Of a stretch of DNA of 64,000 bases, positions 47,901 to 55,603 are shown piece by piece. The DNA is taken from the NCBI RefSeq assembly GCF_040183065.1, contig NC_091125.1, positions 118,654,121 to 118,718,120 of the forward strand, in the 5' to 3' direction. The translations under genes and the position numbers were made by a program. This DNA comes from Periplaneta americana (taxonomy: Eukaryota; Arthropoda; Insecta; Blattodea; Blattidae). Numbering within the stretch: position 1 is the stretch's first letter; each line of letters opens with the position of its first letter. The notes under the pieces were generated by a model. The model saw only the letters and a program-made list of their open reading frames with translations, did no database searches and was not told the DNA's origin.

Positions 47901-49734
47901 AAATTACAATGGACATGAGGAAGAGTAAAAAAAAAGTATCTTGTTATGTAGGCAAGGATAGGAAAAATTATTCTATATTTAAATGAAGTCGTAGTTTTGT
48001 TGATACGCCCTTTTGGCATGATGCCCTCGATATATATTTTTCAAATGCCAGTTACGCTTTCAAAGGCATGTTATACTTGCTTTATAATGTTGTGCCTAGG
48101 TCTGTCACTTGGTGGTTTGCTGGGAGGTGTTTTATATGATAGATATGGAGGTGCACTAACATTCCAGATGTTTGGAGTGACATCTTTCATCATATTTATT
48201 CTGCATGTTTTTGTTCAACATTTGATGACAACTTCCTCACGTTACAGTACCGGTAAGTAATGTCAAATAAGAGTGAATTGAGTATTAATTGTGTACTAAT
48301 ATTTAATATTTTAATTGAGTGTCCCTTTCCTTCTACGTAAGACAGCTTACACAAAGTCTGAAGAAGATAATATGCCATACGGAATTGAATGATCTTTAGT
48401 TTCAAATCGTCTGTCTGAAAAATGTGCTGTTTCACATATCACTGTAGAAAAAGTCAGTAAGTGTGAGGTCTGGCAACTGTGGGTTGATGACCGAGGTCCA
48501 CTTCATTGAATTCATTGCATACCAAACATGTTATTGACTTTCTGTTGATCCACTGCAGTATAATGTAGCTAAAACCATATTGTTGGCAGTTTATTCAGTG
48601 ATACCGTAAATCATAAAGCGATTCTGCTACATTACTAATCAGCAATTCGTCAAATGTGCTACTGGTACTGGTTTATGTTGCAATAAAAAAATGTATAGTC
48701 CCACAAACATGTCACCTAGTAGGCTTTACCACATCTAATTATAGCAGCATCAGAATTGTTGAATTTACGCAATCATTTTGGTTTCTCTTTGGATTAGTAT
48801 CTTGCATCTTGAACAACATTATATTCATCCATCCATCTATCCATCCAGAGAGAACAGGACATGCTCAAGATCTATAGACTATCTTGCATTGTGTGTAAAT
48901 AATGCAATTTTTTAAAGAAGAAATGTGCTAATTTCAATATTATGTGAATATATTCTCTATTGACACTGCTCTCTCGAGCTACATAACACACTGATATAGA
49001 TATTTTGGTTGCACTGGAAATGGCAAGTCTTTAGACATCAAGCTAGATCATGTTGATCTGAGAATAATGTAATACTGTGATGGTGTGTTGTGTTTTATTG
49101 AAAACATAATTATTAAATATTTAGTCCCGTAGAAAGTAATGCATTATACATGTCTTTGTTATTTAAAAACATAACCATTCTTTCCATTTGTCAAGCGACT
49201 GTTGTATCCATTGTATTCATAATGTAAATAATTTTACATTTTGATATTAATAAAATTATTAAATTTTTCAGGAACATCAATCAGAATTCATTATACCTCT
49301 CCCCAAACAGCCGCCAAGATTCTTGAAGACCGTGAAAAAATTCATAATGATGTAAGTACATTTTAAAAATTGGGCTCAAGAATTAAATGTGTTACAGTAA
49401 TATACATTTACCTTATGTTTACTTACGTGTAAGTATTCAATTCATTATGTACACACAAGTTAAATATTTCCTTTATTTTTATTTTTAGTTATCTGTTCTT
49501 ATACAGTATCCTTCTTATTACTAATTAGGACATTTAGAAAATTGACTGTATTATGTATATTTTATTTTCTCTCAGTACCGTCTGTTTAGTTCAATTTTAT
49601 TTTACTCTCATATAAAAGAAGTCAAAATTGTGCACAAATATTTTTCTTTCCAACAGTTGTTAAATATGTTAAATGTTACTATTATTTTTATTGAAACCTT
49701 TTCTTTTTTCCAGTTGGAAAGTATCAGTTCATGA
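32199..49734 (+). CDS. MFSD6-like major facilitator protein, copy B (complete, 10 coding exons)
   Basis: Complete tandem paralogue of the upstream gene. Coding exons: 32199-32256, 34934-35286, 36573-36972, 39206-39393, 40189-40325, 42030-42151, 46222-46464, 48100-48252, 49272-49351, 49714-49734 (TGA 49732-49734). The 1755 bases are in frame throughout and encode 584 residues. The start MNINKKLLPMKAQYFLFNAG is the family's usual amino terminus, and its exon begins after an acceptor at 32173-32174, so a 5' noncoding exon lies upstream. Residues 20-67 form the first two membrane segments with an MFS-type GMMAD motif (61-65). Residues about 115-240 are a Cys-rich extramembrane loop (exons 2-3). 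RLWGAVGWG (281-289) and APPGTE (481-486) are family signatures. The last exon encodes only six residues. Function by family is a multi-pass membrane protein; the substrate is unknown. Introns contain a Penelope-like fragment, SINEs, a LINE tail and foldback elements. Confidence 0.93.
32257..33639. other. First intron of copy B, no confident feature
   Basis: The ends of 32984-33475 share a weak inverted AGGGTTGC.AGA match that might mark a decayed MITE of about 490 bases. Nothing else seen. Confidence 0.4.
33640..33850 (+). mobile_element. tRNA-derived SINE (family A), diverged
   Basis: Degraded tRNA-like head at 33650-33712 (GATTCAAATCCC), then a T-run and the family A block AAATGTCAAGTAATTCCATG. 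Confidence 0.7.
34249..34803 (+). mobile_element. Penelope-like element fragment (GIY-YIG endonuclease) between 43-base inverted repeats
   Basis: 34340-34752 encodes the carboxyl-terminal GIY-YIG endonuclease of Penelope-like elements (GVYKLKCNTCNKFYIGQTGRS, then AEHI.NANH), ending SSEDDP. The reverse transcriptase is absent. It is bounded by inverted repeats 34249-34291 and 34761-34803 that match at 42 of 43 bases, fitting the inverted terminal copies known for this class. The right edge is 130 bases upstream of exon 2 of copy B. Confidence 0.85.
35287..36315. other. Second intron of copy B: poly-T, poly-G, otherwise nothing
   Basis: A T-run of about 32 bases at 35529-35560 and a 12-base G-run near 36200. 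No other feature. Confidence 0.55.
36316..36446 (-). mobile_element. LINE 3' end (same family as 13996-15600)
   Basis: Minus-strand fragment nearly identical in sense to 23455-23600 (shared ATAAGCCCGCC, TGAGCAAGATTAATCCAGTC and CCTCCCTCAAATC blocks). A short dead insertion in the second intron of copy B. Confidence 0.72.
37127..37366 (-). mobile_element. tRNA-derived SINE (family C)
   Basis: Reverse complement of the family at 44971-45256: tRNA-like head at 37290-37360 (minus-strand GATAGCTCACTTCGTAGAGC, B box near 37297) and body with CTCAGCACTAGAATGGGTGG in the + direction. Confidence 0.75.
37367..38777. other. Third intron of copy B, unclassified repeat-like sequence
   Basis: No coding pattern. 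38530-38600 shares AATCCTTTCATTC with the SINE tail at 16755. The remainder is not recognised. Confidence 0.45.
38778..39062. mobile_element. Third tRNA-bearing foldback
   Basis: Inverted termini of about 20 bases (core ATTGGAGAAAAATTC at left, its complement at right), each flanking a tRNA-like T arm that faces outward: minus strand near 38795-38822 and plus strand at about 38972-39036. The right unit has an A box (ATAGCTCAGATGG) and B box (GGTTTGATTCC) and is followed by TTTTT. The left has only the 3' half. Shorter than 2783-3615 but the same design. Confidence 0.65.
40070..40112. repeat. (AT)n microsatellite
   Basis: Uninterrupted AT dinucleotides, about 76 bases before exon 5 of copy B. 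Confidence 0.95.
40380..41520. repeat. Unclassified, relatively GC-rich repeat island
   Basis: Composition differs from the surrounding intron. It contains three spaced copies (about 40980, 41043 and 41103) of a motif reading AGTCRYGAGCYAGGCTYRTT, period about 60. No coding match; origin unknown. Confidence 0.4.
42431..43530 (-). mobile_element. Possible solo LTR-like fossil
   Basis: A GC-richer island with an internal tandem repeat of about 175 bases (43102-43410). Read on the minus strand it has an AATAAA and ends in CGGCGCAACA, the kind of end LTRs of Gypsy-type elements have. No internal coding region is attached, and the far end and flanking duplication are not clear. Tentative; an old broken remnant at most. 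Confidence 0.3.
44810..44878 (-). repeat. tRNA-like head, SINE remnant
   Basis: Minus-strand tRNA-like sequence with a GTGGGTTCGATTTT-type B box (near 44820-44833) and an A-box side at 44860-44876. No SINE body recognised. Confidence 0.45.
44883..44970. repeat. (TTC)n and (ATT)n microsatellite
   Basis: TTC-rich tract to 44919, then about seventeen ATT triplets to 44970, directly against a SINE. Confidence 0.95.
44971..45256 (+). mobile_element. tRNA-derived SINE (family C), best copy
   Basis: Head 44971-45035 with A box TAGCTCAGTTGGTAGAGCAG (44981-45000) and B box GGGTTCGATCCC (45013-45024). The body includes AAATTGAGTACCGGGTCTTT and CACACCACCTCATTCTAG, and it ends GATACCTTTACC then T-rich. 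Relatives are at 24680-24890 and 37127-37366. Confidence 0.85.
45275..46165 (+). mobile_element. Jockey-like LINE 3' end
   Basis: Broken frames read RTDCVKDLEVFVDSKLHFHKHV and LVRSKLEYLFVVWNSI then LAKLENIQRKFI, the end of the reverse transcriptase of Jockey-type LINEs. The remnant carries on to a TAATAAAAAATTATT tail near 46150. It lies 60 bases upstream of exon 7 of copy B. Confidence 0.75.
46465..47800. other. Intron 7 of copy B, no recognised feature
   Basis: AT-rich, with no supportable element. Confidence 0.55.
47801..48041. repeat. Inverted repeat just upstream of exon 8 of copy B
   Basis: 47801-47840 and 47999-48041 pair through the core ATATCGAGGGCATCAT / ATGATGCCCTCGATAT with diverged flanks and a 158-base spacer. 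The right arm ends 58 bases before the exon at 48100. Likely a decayed foldback MITE. Confidence 0.65.
48253..49271. other. Intron 8 of copy B, no recognised feature
   Basis: A short CATC-type simple repeat at 48826-48849 only. Confidence 0.55.
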
Positions 49735-49968
49735 TGTCATCACGGATTAGATTATGTTTTAATACAAGATTTTATAATTAATATATTTATTAATAGTGGT
49801 ATTACAGTTTAACTTTGTGTAAGTAGTACTTAGCATTTGTGTTTGTCTAACAGTGTAGTTCATGTTAGTAAGTTTTATCTTAGAAACTTGTCAGTATTTT
49901 ATACAACAGTTCTCCTGTACTCAGTACTTGTTAAAAAAAAAACAGTAATGTTGTTTAATTTTTGTAAC

Positions 49969-49974
49969 AATAAA
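49969..49974 (+). promoter_or_regulatory. Candidate polyadenylation signal of copy B
   Basis: AATAAA 235 bases after the stop codon of the second MFSD6-like gene, in AT-rich sequence. It is the first canonical hexamer I see after that stop. Transcript evidence would be needed to show use. Confidence 0.45.
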
Positions 49975-52259
49975 AGTACTACAAAATACACTTGTATGAA
50001 CACTCATTCACACTGCAATTCTTCAATATTCATAATATTAGTGTAAGGAGACTGCATGAGTGCATGGTATTATATTCAGTGAGCTGAATAATATTTCCAC
50101 AGTAGTGAAGCATGAAGATTGTATGTGTGTTCAAAGACTGATTGAGACTGTGACAGGTCACAAGATCAAAGATGGGAAATGATGATGTATACCGGTATGT
50201 ATGTGTGTGTATGTGTTAACGTGCATGCACACACTCATATCTGATGTTTTTTTGACAGTTATGAATTTGACACATTGTCTGTGGTGCATTCTAGTAGTCT
50301 CTGCGAACTAAGTAGTCTGTAGGTTTGTTTCTACAGTGAGCTTGTGTTGTGATGGTTTGACAACTATTTGAAAATTGTTCCAATCTCTACTATTGCACAT
50401 GATCAGCAATGACCGGTTTGAAACTAATTTCTATCTCACCCCAGAGACTTTCCAGGCGTGGCTATACAATATTTTAGTTTAAATTTACATAAGCCATTTA
50501 TAACAAGTTTAACTTCAAAAGACTGAATTGAAAATAACGTATCCCTTATTTTCAGAGAAATACAGTATATGTAAAATGGCGTGAGAAGGGGTTCCTACTC
50601 GTTGGAGTCGTTACAAACAGCTAATCTGCTTGACTGACCAACAAAATAGGAATTATATGAATAAAAGAAACATAAAAAGAAAATAAACAAAATATACTAG
50701 ATATGGAATATTATTACCGGTATGGTACTGTTACTAGTTTCATACGCATTCAGTATAAGCACCTGATAGACCACGTTTTTCTAAGTGTAGTTCTAGATTA
50801 TTATTTCATTATGGTAATAGTTAAAAAAATAAATCAAATAAGAATTAGCGCTTATATTTTATTGTATATTAATACACATTTTAAAAATGAAGAAATATCT
50901 GTGGAAAAGGGCTACTGACGAACTTATAATCTGTAATAAACTGTACAGGGAATAAATAAATGCAAATACAAACATTATTTGGGAATTGCAAAGAGTATGT
51001 ATGTATGTATGTATATCTAATACTGAAGGGTTACTGTGAAGTTATTCTTTTCCTTGCTTCCCAATATTTGGAGGCGATATCTTGAAAATTCTGGGGTGCT
51101 GCGTAATGATTTAGATGTTCTATGTCCATTTCATGTTTAGGGCAAAGAGAGTAAGGGATGAAAACAGTGTAGCTGTGTTTGTGCAGCGTTATGCACAATA
51201 TATTTTGAACCTATATGTTGTATAGACCCTGAAACAAAATTTGGCCCTCTGAATTTTGTTTTTGGGTCTGTACATGTAAGCAGTAGGTACAGTAATGGGT
51301 TGTGAGCGATATGTTTGAGATATTAAATAAAATTCAGAACTTCACTGACGCTTCTTCTAAAGGACATTTTGTTTTTTTAAATGTTTTAGAGAATGAAGTC
51401 CTTATCTGATGCAAGATGAAGCTGTTATTTAGAAGCCATAAATTCCATTTTTTTCAATATTTGTGCCCTAATGAAACTTAAGAAACATTATCAAATAATT
51501 ATGTTATTAGTGGACCTGATGCAAACTGCAATCTCTCTTTTGAGGATGTGTGACCATTTCTCATTTATATTTTGTTTGGAATAATGAGTATTATCTTGGA
51601 GCTATAGAGCATAATAATACTTTATCACTGAATTTTCAGGAGAAATTTGTTAACTATTCCACAGTTATTGTATAACTAACTGAATCAATCGTAGTTACAC
51701 TTCAACAACTCCGAAATAGTGAAAGCTTGATTGACTTATGGGGGGGAAAGAGAAAAATTGATGAATTTGACTTCATTAGGACCAGAAACTTAGCTTGTAG
51801 TTGTACCTCTAGTTCATAATGTTGAATGTGTGATAAGCCTACATGAAACATTTATTTAATTTAATGGAATGAAACCAGTGGTGTATTTCTAAACAAAAAA
51901 GTGCCTTGGCTCTGGGATTTTGGTAGTACCGGTAGTAGTTGTCTTCAATGTCGTTACTGTCTTCATTGTCATTACCACCATTTCCGCAGGAATACTTATA
52001 GAATGTCAGACGAAAATACAAAGATTCGAATGTAGATATGGAGGTTGTTAAGTTTGAGTAGACCTCATTATGAAATTGTTTAAATATGAATAAAATATGA
52101 CCTTTTATGAATGCAAACTTTGACGATAATTTGAAAATCAGAAGAGTGTCCTGGGGCTGCCTGGCCTCGAAAAATAGTACTCTGGAGCCGTCAGGCCTGA
52201 AATAGACCCCTGAATGGAACATTTTTAGGTTCTATTCCATTCCCCCATAGTCAGACTCC
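49975..52259. other. Intergenic sequence between copy B and the p53 region
   Basis: Short simple repeats (TATG near 50190-50215 and 50995-51015). Short open frames here have no recognisable product. Confidence 0.5.
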
Positions 52260-52445
52260 AAGTTATGCTGATGTTTGTTGGTTTTTAGTCAACTGTCCGA
52301 AAACAGGTCTGGATCCCACAAGTGACACAAACAAGACATCAGTTATGAAGCAAGTAGGCCAGGAGATAATGGGGTAGGGTGCAGTTCCTTTCTCCCTCCA
52401 TTGCATTCATTGCTGACTAGATACATATTACATTAATCAGATTTC
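52260..52445. repeat. Unclassified interspersed repeat
   Basis: Distinct, moderately GC-rich block (GTTTTTAGTCAACTGTCCGA ... AGGAGATAATGGGGTAGGG) that looks like a dispersed repeat. No tRNA head, no inverted ends seen. Confidence 0.35.
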
Positions 52446-52480
52446 AGATGTATATAAACAATGTTCTTCCTCTGAGATGT

Positions 52481-52710
52481 CGACCTGGTTGGCGAGTTGG
52501 TATAGCGCTGGCCTTCTATGCCCAAGGTTGTGGGTTCGATCCCGGACCAGGTCGATGGCATTTAAGTGTGCTTAAATGCGACAGGCTCATGTCAGTAGAT
52601 TTACTGGCATGTAAAAGAACTCCTGCGGGACAAAATTCTGGCACATCCGGCGACACTGATATAACCTCTGCAGTTGCGAGCGTCGTTAAATAAAACATAA
52701 CATTTATATT
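52481..52710 (+). mobile_element. tRNA-derived SINE (family F) with 14-base target-site duplication
   Basis: Flanked by identical TTCCTCTGAGATGT at 52467-52480 and 52711-52724. The head has A box GGCGAGTTGGTATAGCG and B box GGGTTCGATCCC (about 52532-52543). The tail reads GTCGTTAAATAAAACATAAC. Confidence 0.92.
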
Positions 52711-52768
52711 TTCCTCTGAGATGTATGTCTTCTGCCTGATAGCCCTGATCACATACTATATCGCGGGT

Positions 52769-52988
52769 GCTCGTGTAAAGGGGGTTAAGTATGAATTGGC
52801 TAAAGCGGGATAAGTAAAGATTTGAACCCTCCACGATTACTTCTGTGTTGTGTTAAAGGGGTTAAATCATGCTTCCATCCAAGATGCAGTTACAGTGCTT
52901 CGTATTTTGTGACAAAGGGGTTTTGTTCAGTACCAAAGGAGAGACATTTACATACCTTACAATTTGACTTAACCCCCTTTACACGAGC
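52769..52988. mobile_element. Short MITE with GCTCGTGTAAAGGGGG termini
   Basis: Left end 52769-52798 and right end 52960-52988 are inverted repeats matching over about 27 of 29 bases. The interior is noncoding. Superfamily and duplication not determined. Confidence 0.75.
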
Positions 52989-53142
52989 TATAACAGACTG
53001 GCCATTTTCATGTTAAAAACGGTAACATGTGGCAGAGAACAACCACTAGGATCGCCATGCTGTGCTGTCAAAGGCTGGCTGAGCAATCTCCTATATGTGA
53101 TCTAGGTTGTTAGGCTGATGTATCTACATATCAACCAGAACC

Positions 53143-53616
53143 TCAATTGAGGGGCTTAGAACAAAAAGCAGGTAAGTGACGGAAACCTAGTTTTGAGGAA
53201 ATTACAGTTAAAGTTCTACATGCAATGAAATATTATACATTAGTTTGGTGAAATGATGCCCATATAGCAGCACTGCACAGTGTGATCTCTTACCTGATTT
53301 TATCCCAGAGAAACATCCTTTTGGGCTATCACAACACCACTGCCTGCTGGATCGCATCCTATAGGTGCGTAAACTGCCTGCTCAATCAAAGTTATTTTGC
53401 CGCTAGGTGGCAGGCAGTGCCCACCGCTATTAACATTATCAGTATATGCAATGTCATTAACTGCCACCTAGTGGTTGTTCGCGCATAACCATTGATTGGG
53501 CAGGCAGTATAAGCAGCCATAGGATGTGATCCAGCAGGCAGTGCACAACACACACTTACCTCATTTTTTTTAATAATGTCACTTACCTGCTTTTTGTTCT
53601 AAGCCCCTCAATTAGA
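53143..53616. mobile_element. Nested foldback element
   Basis: Outer inverted repeat 53143-53178 against 53578-53616 (contains GGGGCTTAGAACAAAAAGC). Inside is a second, denser palindrome 53337-53546 whose ends carry CACTGCCTGCTGGATC and whose arms repeat GGCAGGCAG and CCACCTAGTGG motifs. Probably one MITE inside another. Confidence 0.7.
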
Positions 53617-53751
53617 GGTACGTATTATTTGATGGTTGGTCCTTAATTCTTTGAAGACTGATGGTAGAATGATGAAGATGAAGGGAAATGGGTGAACTCC
53701 CCCTCCTCCACAGAAAAAAAAAAAGAAGAAAGTTTTGTCCACTACAAATAC

Positions 53752-53830
53752 GACTTCATAATTAATGGAATTCGAATTCAGGTGTACACTCATCGTATGC
53801 CAACTGAGCTATCAAGGCAGCATGATAAGG
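53752..53830 (-). repeat. tRNA-like SINE head remnant
   Basis: The minus strand reads GATAGCTCAGTTGGCATACG ... GAATTCGAATTCC, an A/B-box pair at tRNA spacing. No body recognised. Confidence 0.45.
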
Positions 53831-53950
53831 AAGGTGTATACATTTACGTACATATAATTTTTTATTCTACGATTAGGGCTATCCATTGAACTCTATGGGA
53901 CTATCCTGTTATTATGTTTTGATGATGTAAGTTTCTTAATAGTAGGGTAG

Positions 53951-54148
53951 TCCACTGCTGTGGAGCAGCATGGTCAGCACGTCTGGCTATTAAACGAGCG
54001 AGCCCAGGTTCAAATCCTGCTTGGGACAAATTATCTGGTTGTGGTTTTTCCGGGATTTTCCCTCAACCAATTGAAGCAAAATTGCTGGATAATTTTCGGC
54101 GTTGGACCTCGGACTCATTAATTCACATATCATCATCATCATCATCGA
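53951..54148 (+). mobile_element. tRNA-derived SINE (family B)
   Basis: tRNA-like head (AGCAGCATGGTCAGCACGTC, B box CAGGTTCAAATCC) and the TCTGGTTGTGG / CCCTCAACC body shared with 14802-15061, ending in an ATC repeat. The next 140 bases may be an extension of the element. Confidence 0.75.
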
Positions 54149-54495
54149 TACAAAGCTCTGAATAAGTTCATGGTGCGGCATGCTGTACTTGTACAAGAGC
54201 GCAGCTGTTCGGCTACCAATCATTCACAAGCATAGGAGTGGTAAGCACAATAAGCCTCAGGCTGCAGTGTAAGCCTTTAGAGTCCCTCTTCCATACAAGA
54301 GAAAAAAGAAAAAAAAAAATAGTAGAGTATGAATGTTTTCGTTAAATTGTAAGAACCTAACAATTCTAAGGATTTTTATTAATTTTATATTGTGGTATTG
54401 TGTTTTTGGAAACTAAAATTAACACATAAGGCTTTTTAGAATTCTTTTTCTAAGTCCAATTAGATTATTAGATACATATCTTCAATTTTTTATTA

Positions 54496-54502
<7 letters not shown>

Positions 54503-54542
<40 letters not shown>

Positions 54543-54835
54543 CAATGCCACCAGGATGTATTCTCGACATTTCTGGTCTTCTCTCCTGGCATTGGCTTAG
54601 TTGTAACCCACTTCTGAGGTTGGGGCGCCTGGACCCAGAGTTACATTACCCCTGACGATATGATAGGATGATTATGTGGTGCTAGGAGATGTCTTAAATC
54701 TCAACTTAACCTAAATTCTAGACCATGGACGAACACAGGAATAATCCCCTTTAAGGGAAAATTCCTGTGCTATAGCCGGGAATCAAACCCGGGATCTCAT
54801 GAACTATAGACAGAAGCTCTGACCACTAGACCATC
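54503..54835 (-). mobile_element. tRNA-derived SINE (family G) with (AT)n tail and 11-base duplication
   Basis: Identical ATTACCTATAT at 54492-54502 and 54836-54846 bounds the insert. The minus-strand tRNA-like head is at the right (GGTCTAGTGGTCAGAGC, B box GGGTTTGATTCCC). An AT-dinucleotide tract at the left (to 54539) serves as the tail. Confidence 0.85.
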
Positions 54836-55250
54836 ATTACCTATATTTGTCTGTCTTAGTGTTGCCAACGTGATTCTTAAAAACCAGCTATAAAATAGTT
54901 GTGAAGCCGCTACCTTGAATATTATCAATTTAAAAATAGAGTATTTAATCACTATGAGGGTTAGCAAACCGGCTGAATCTCTACATTAACAATACAAACA
55001 TTATTCATCCATGATACATATTTGATACATTTTACTTGCTATACTAACACAGAAGTATACCAGATCTAGCGGAAAACTACTTGATTGGCGATACTGGTTT
55101 TTTAGCTCTCTTTGTGCGCTCTTTGTATGCGACGTTCAATTTTTGTGATCTCTTTGCACTACTTTCCCGCTCTTTTCTTTTGTTTCCTATTCTTTTGAAG
55201 TTTTTACTGGTTGTTGTGAAGTAGAGCTATGAAAGAGAAAGAAAGTGTTT

Positions 55251-55603
55251 GTTTGGGAAGCTACTGGAGAAGTGATAATGTCAGGTTTGTAATTCTGTCA
55301 GGTTATGTGCAGAATCGTGCGCTTTACTTCTTACAAATTATATGTACAGTCTTCAGGGTTAGATTTATTTATCTAGTTGTAAATATTGCGAATTATGTGA
55401 CATAACCGGCATGTTGTTGAAGTGTCTTTGTTTTAAAGCGTTGGTTTGAGAAGCTTCTCTATGAAGTGATTATGTCAGGTTTGTAAATTTTGTAAGTCAG
55501 ATTATGTGCAGTCTTATTTATCTAGTTGTATATATTGCGAATTGTGACCCATCGGCACGTAAAAATTCCATGTTGAAGTGTCTTTGTGTTCAATGACAAT
55601 ATA
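55251..55603. repeat. ~194-base tandem duplication spanning the candidate p53 first exon
   Basis: 55251-55440 and 55443-55603 align with small gaps (shared AGTGATNATGTCAGGTTTGT, ATTATGTGCAG, TATTTATCTAGTTGTA and GAAGTGTCTTTG blocks). Both copies keep ATGTCAG followed by GTTTGT, the candidate start plus donor (55278-55284 and 55472-55478). Confidence 0.8.
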
